A DNA stretch of 48,597 bases from an uncultured Porphyromonadaceae bacterium (GTDB taxonomy: Bacteria > Bacteroidota > Bacteroidia > Bacteroidales > Muribaculaceae). Both the position numbers and the translations under genes were made by a program. A model generated the notes under the pieces. It did not search any database, was not told the origin of the DNA, and saw only the letters and a list, made by a program, of their open reading frames with translations. The stretch covers positions 1-48,597 of the forward strand of contig CAMWIM010000010.1 in NCBI GenBank assembly GCA_947174335.1, written 5' to 3'. Positions 45,744-48,597 of the stretch are shown piece by piece (position 1 is the first letter of the stretch; each line of letters opens with the position of its first letter).

Positions 45744-46721
45744 ATGATTAAAGCAGGAATTATTGGAGGCGCAGGTTACACTGCCGGCGAACTTCTTCGC
45801 CTTTTATTCAATCACCCCGACGTTGAAGTTGTCAGCGTGATGTCAACAAGCCTTGCCGGCTCGCGTCTTGACGAAGTCCACAAAGGGCTCGTCGGCGAAA
45901 CCGATATGAAATTTGACAGCGAGCTCGACCTTAACGCTATCGATGTCCTATTTTGCTGCACCCCCCACGGCGCTTCAAAAACCTACATCGAGGCTCACCC
46001 CGAGATTTCGCCCGAACTTCGCATCATTGACCTTGCTGCCGACTATCGCCTTGACGACGGAACCCACGACTTTGTCTATGGTCTCCCCGAGCTAAACCGC
46101 AAAGCCACAGTCCGTGGCGCAAAACATATCGCCAACCCCGGATGCTTTGCCACTGCCATTCAGCTCGCACTCCTTCCGCTCGCCAAGCACCAGCTCCTGC
46201 CCGACAATGTAAACGTCAACGCCATTACAGGCAGCACTGGTGCAGGTGTCAAACCCGGAGCTACCACCCACTACTCGTGGCGCAACGACAACGTTTCGGT
46301 TTACAAACCGTTTACCCATCAGCACCTTGCCGAGATCAATCAGACGCTGAAACGCCTTCAGCCATCATTCTCGGGCGACATCGACTTTATCCCGATGAGA
46401 GGTCCGTTCTCTCGTGGTATATTTGCGAGCATCACCCTCAAATGTGACGCTACGATCGAAGAACTCCTTCGCATCTACCGCGACACCTACGACGACCACA
46501 GTTTCACATTCGTTTCTGAGACACCGATCGACCTCAAAGATGTTGTGAATACCAACAAATGCCTAATCCACCTCGACCGCCACGGCAAAGACAAACTCCT
46601 TGTCACCGTTGCTATCGACAACCTGCTCAAAGGCGCAACCGGAACTGCCGTCCACAACATGAATCTGCTTTTCGGACTCTCTGAAAAAACCGGTCTCAAC
46701 CTTAAGGCGTCTGCTTTCTAA
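45744..46721 (+). CDS. argC: N-acetyl(or N-succinyl)-gamma-glutamyl-phosphate reductase
   Basis: NADPH-dependent reductase of the third arginine step, 325 residues. Rossmann motif GGAGYTAGELLRLL at 8-21, catalytic Cys134 in HIANPGCFATA, substrate region CCTPHGASKTY, and the closing KGATGTAVHNMNLLFG. If the pathway in this organism is the succinylated one known from Bacteroides, the substrate would be the N-succinyl form; the sequence alone does not tell. In many Bacteroidales argD follows argC; here ilvC does. Confidence 0.96.
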   Translation: MIKAGIIGGAGYTAGELLRLLFNHPDVEVVSVMSTSLAGSRLDEVHKGLVGETDMKFDSELDLNAIDVLFCCTPHGASKTYIEAHPEISPELRIIDLAADYRLDDGTHDFVYGLPELNRKATVRGAKHIANPGCFATAIQLALLPLAKHQLLPDNVNVNAITGSTGAGVKPGATTHYSWRNDNVSVYKPFTHQHLAEINQTLKRLQPSFSGDIDFIPMRGPFSRGIFASITLKCDATIEELLRIYRDTYDDHSFTFVSETPIDLKDVVNTNKCLIHLDRHGKDKLLVTVAIDNLLKGATGTAVHNMNLLFGLSEKTGLNLKASAF

Positions 46722-46764
46722 TTAGAATTAATCCAACAATCATTTCAATAAACATTTTTCCTTT

Positions 46765-47811
46765 ATGGCAAAATTAAACTTTGGCGGTGTTGAAGAGACC
46801 GTCGTTACCCGCGGAGAATTCCCGGTAGAAAAAGCTCGTGAAATCCTCAAAGACGAGACAATCGCAGTTATTGGCTATGGCGTTCAAGGTCCCGGTCAAG
46901 GTCTTAACCTTCGTGACAACGGATTCAACGTAATCGTTGGTCAGCGTCCCGGCAAGACTTTTGAAAAAGCTATTGCTGACGGTTGGGTACCCGGTGAAAC
47001 TCTTTTCTCAATCGAAGAAGCTTGCGCTAAAGCAACTATCATACTCTGCCTTCTTTCTGACGCAGCCGTAATCAGCGTTTGGCCTACTATCAAACCCCAC
47101 CTCACCCAAGGCAAAGCCCTCTACTTCTCTCACGGTTTCGCAATCAACTGGAACGACCGCACCGGCGTTGTTCCCCCTAAAGATATTGACGTAATCATGG
47201 TTGCTCCAAAAGGTTCAGGCGCAACAGTCCGTTCTCTCTTCCTCGAAGGCCGTGGCATCAACTCTTCATTTGCCGTTTACCAAGACTACACCGGTCGTGC
47301 GCTCGAACGCACAATCGCCCTCGGTATCGGTATCGGTTCAGGCTACCTCTTTGAAACAACTTTTGAACGTGAAGCTGTCAGCGACCTCACCGGCGAACGT
47401 GGCTCTCTCATGGGCGCAATCCAAGGTCTTCTCCTTGCCCAGTATGAAGTTCTCCGTGAAAACGGTCACACCCCCTCTGAAGCATTCAACGAAACCGTTG
47501 AAGAACTCACCCAATCACTCATGCCCCTCTTCGCTGCCAAAGGTATGGACTGGATGTATGCCAACTGCTCTACCACCGCTCAGCGCGGTGCCCTCGACTG
47601 GATGGGTCCGTTCCACGATGCAATCAAACCGGTTGTTCAAAAACTTTATGCAAGCGTAAAATCAGGAGAAGAAGCTCAGCGTTCAATCGACTCTAACTCG
47701 GCTCCCGACTACCGCGACCGTCTCAACGAAGAACTCCGTCAGCTCCGCGAAAGCGAACTCTGGCGCACTGCCGTAACCGTTCGTGAGCTCCGTCCCGAAA
47801 ACAACAAATAA
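46765..47811 (+). CDS. ilvC: Ketol-acid reductoisomerase
   Basis: Second step of valine and isoleucine synthesis: Mg-dependent alkyl shift and NAD(P)H reduction of acetolactate. 348 residues. The Rossmann motif is GYGVQGPGQG (37-46); APKGSGATVRSLF, FETTFEREAVSDLTGERGSLMG and the acidic cluster EAFNETVEELTQSLMPL complete the fold, followed by YANCSTTAQRGALDW. This is the Bacteroidota version with GPGQ instead of GSQGHA. It lies 43 bases after argC, which is unusual company, and ends in a strong terminator. Confidence 0.97.
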   Translation: MAKLNFGGVEETVVTRGEFPVEKAREILKDETIAVIGYGVQGPGQGLNLRDNGFNVIVGQRPGKTFEKAIADGWVPGETLFSIEEACAKATIILCLLSDAAVISVWPTIKPHLTQGKALYFSHGFAINWNDRTGVVPPKDIDVIMVAPKGSGATVRSLFLEGRGINSSFAVYQDYTGRALERTIALGIGIGSGYLFETTFEREAVSDLTGERGSLMGAIQGLLLAQYEVLRENGHTPSEAFNETVEELTQSLMPLFAAKGMDWMYANCSTTAQRGALDWMGPFHDAIKPVVQKLYASVKSGEEAQRSIDSNSAPDYRDRLNEELRQLRESELWRTAVTVRELRPENNK

Positions 47812-47833
47812 AATCACCATCTCCAAATATCCC

Positions 47834-47868
47834 GCGAAGCTGTACCCCTCGGTACAGCTTCGCTTTTT
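47834..47868 (+). terminator. Terminator of the argR-ilvC operon
   Basis: Perfect 13-bp stem GCGAAGCTGTACC / GGTACAGCTTCGC (47834-47846 with 47851-47863), CCTC loop, then TTTTT. It stands 23 bases after the ilvC stop codon. Confidence 0.9.
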
Positions 47869-47910
47869 ATAACCTATTCCCCTTTCAACATAAGCCATTA
47901 ACTCGTAGGG

Positions 47911-47927
47911 ACATGCCTTTGGCATGT
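47911..47927. repeat. Short palindrome ACATGCC-TTT-GGCATGT
   Basis: A perfect 7-bp inverted repeat with a 3-base loop, in non-coding sequence after the ilvC terminator. TAGGGACATGCC resembles dispersed intergenic units of Bacteroidota genomes; copy number cannot be judged here. Confidence 0.45.
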
Positions 47928-47980
47928 TGATCGGCACGTACGTCCAAACTCCACGTGAAACCGCATTGCCGCCACGGTTT

Positions 47981-48099
47981 GTCTCCGACAAAAAAAATTT
48001 AACCCCGCCATCGAGCTACGCTCATTGGTGGGGGAACACGACGCCCCACCAATACACCATCGTCGGAGACCGATGAACTTACCCCAACGATGTATTAAC
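47981..48099. repeat. Nested palindromic intergenic element
   Basis: Outer inverted repeat GTCTCCGAC / GTCGGAGAC (47981-47989, 48062-48070). Inside, ATTGGTGGGG (48024-48033) can pair with CCCCACCAAT (48044-48053, 10 bp) or, by TGGTGGGG, with CCCCGCCA (48003-48010). Past the outer arm AATAC-acc-ATCG pairs with CGATGTATT. No ORF of meaningful length. The layout recalls REP/BIME or small MITE-like elements. Confidence 0.5.
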
Positions 48100-48100
48100 T

Positions 48101-48180
48101 TAATTCTGCATTATGCATTATGTTATCGCCCTTGGCACTTTGCTTTGCAAAGAATTATGCATTCTGCATTATGAATTAAT
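48101..48180. repeat. AT-rich TGCATTATG repeat cluster
   Basis: TTCTGCATTATG occurs twice directly (48104-48115 and 48163-48174) and TGCATTATGCATTA (48107-48120) is identical to 1715-1728. The palindrome CTTTGCAAAG lies between. Only non-coding sequence is seen. Confidence 0.5.
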
Positions 48181-48192
48181 TGAATTTTTTTG

Positions 48193-48200
48193 TAACTTTG
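48193..48200 (+). promoter_or_regulatory. -7 promoter element of the rod-shaped RNA
   Basis: TAACTTTG, an exact TAnnTTTG, after a T-rich run. Start predicted near 48204. The -33 element is not clear. Confidence 0.6.
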
Positions 48201-48203
48201 CAG

Positions 48204-48585
48204 TCGCAGACTATAATCTCAACCCGCGCTAGTAGGGTAAATTTTTAAATTTAAGCCTTAGATGGCTAAAAGGTAGGGACTGCAAGACATATTAGAAAGC
48301 GTTTATCCGCGCTGATTCTTGATATACAGAAATTCTCGCAAAATTTCATTGGAGTCAAGGGTTTAGCAACTGTAAATGCCCGTGGTAATGTAACATTATG
48401 CTATCGGTAAAATGTCTCGTGAGAGATGTTACCGTTAGCTATGATTGCATATACTGGCGTGGGCTTCTGCAGTTGCCGTCCAACTCCAATAGGCAATGCG
48501 AGAAGCCTCTGTATGAAGGACGGTAACCGATACAGATTCCCGCGTATTCTATGTTAAATTCCAAATATTTTTGGGATTTTTTTAT
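48204..48585 (+). ncRNA. Candidate structured noncoding RNA with long rod domain
   Basis: About 380 bases between a -7 element and a terminator with no credible ORF on either strand. Two 5' hairpins: ACCC/GGGT (48222-48238) and AGCC/GGCT (48254-48267). Then one long arm of nested perfect helices: ATACAGA/TCTGTAT (48324-48330 with 48508-48514), TTCTCGCA/TGCGAGAA (48333-48340, 48497-48504), ATTGGAGT/ACTCCAAT (48348-48355, 48483-48490), GCAACTG/CAGTTGC (48366-48372, 48470-48476), GCCC/GGGC (48378-48381, 48461-48464), and GCTA-CGGTAA/TTACCG-TAGC (48400-48410, 48429-48439). I do not recognise it as RNase P, tmRNA, SRP or E. coli-like 6S RNA; a Bacteroidales-specific RNA family is possible. Confidence 0.65.
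48557..48585 (+). terminator. Terminator of the rod-shaped RNA
   Basis: AATTCCAAA (48557-48565) pairs with TTTGGGATT (48570-48578, one G-T), then TTTTTATTTT. The stem is AT-rich but the T-run is long. Confidence 0.68.
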
Positions 48586-48597
48586 TTTATGAGGGTC

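Noticed and set aside
48305-48330. Resemblance of GCTGATTCTTGAT to the conserved 5' end of tmRNA
   Set aside because: The rest of the tRNA-like domain, the tag ORF and the 3' CCA region are missing, and this segment pairs inside the rod structure.
48204-48597. Retron msr/msd region
   Set aside because: A long hairpin after small hairpins fits superficially, but there is no a1/a2 complementarity at the ends, a terminator follows, and no reverse transcriptase gene is visible within the window.

Overview
The window looks like the chromosome of a member of the Bacteroidota, order Bacteroidales, most plausibly a gut Muribaculaceae-type bacterium; the family is inferred, not proven. Reasons: a SusD/RagB gene at the left edge, promoters of the Bacteroidota form TTTG-N19/20-TAnnTTTG in front of several operons, few visible Shine-Dalgarno sequences, a bamA-ompH cluster, an OstA-like protein, a TamB/lipoprotein-TamA pair and a fused FeoAB. 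No tRNA, rRNA, insertion sequence, prophage or CRISPR array was found. Most of the window is ordinary core chromosome.

Layout. 1-1607: 3' part of a SusD-like glycan-binding lipoprotein gene. 1740-7376 (minus): envelope operon of a SurA-like lipoprotein, a parvulin isomerase, an OstA/LptA-like protein with a strange KDI-repeat tail, and an M18 aminopeptidase. 7573-14928 (minus): second envelope operon of DUF6242 lipoprotein, DUF6089 barrel, uppS, bamA and three ompH/skp genes. 15199-17860 (minus): TPR protein and DUF488 protein. 18020-35625 (plus): feoAB, a NimA-like flavoprotein, gyrB, rnr, an FtsE-like ATPase, tgt, an LptF/G permease, tamB and tamL. 35636-42739 (minus): a complete histidine operon, hisGDCBHAF(IE), behind a histidine-rich leader peptide and an attenuator. 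43190-47811 (plus): argR, a GNAT acyltransferase, argG, argC and ilvC. 47880-48180: palindromic intergenic sequence. 48204-48585: a promoter-terminator unit without an ORF whose bases form a long nested rod, which I read as a structured noncoding RNA.

How it works together. Three groups build the outer membrane: chaperones, Bam and undecaprenyl-phosphate synthesis (uppS) at 5-13 kb, the Lpt-like parts at 3-5 and 27-28 kb, and the TAM pair at 28-36 kb. The right half is amino-acid biosynthesis. The his operon carries all parts of a ribosome-mediated attenuation switch. The arg operon is headed by its own repressor gene, and ilvC follows argC in it.

Most worth a second look: the rod-shaped RNA at 48204-48585, the his attenuator with a visible antiterminator, a possible short transcript at 42959-43081 in the his/argR gap, near-leaderless geometry of tgt and argR, and the cysteine-bearing GNAT in the arginine operon.
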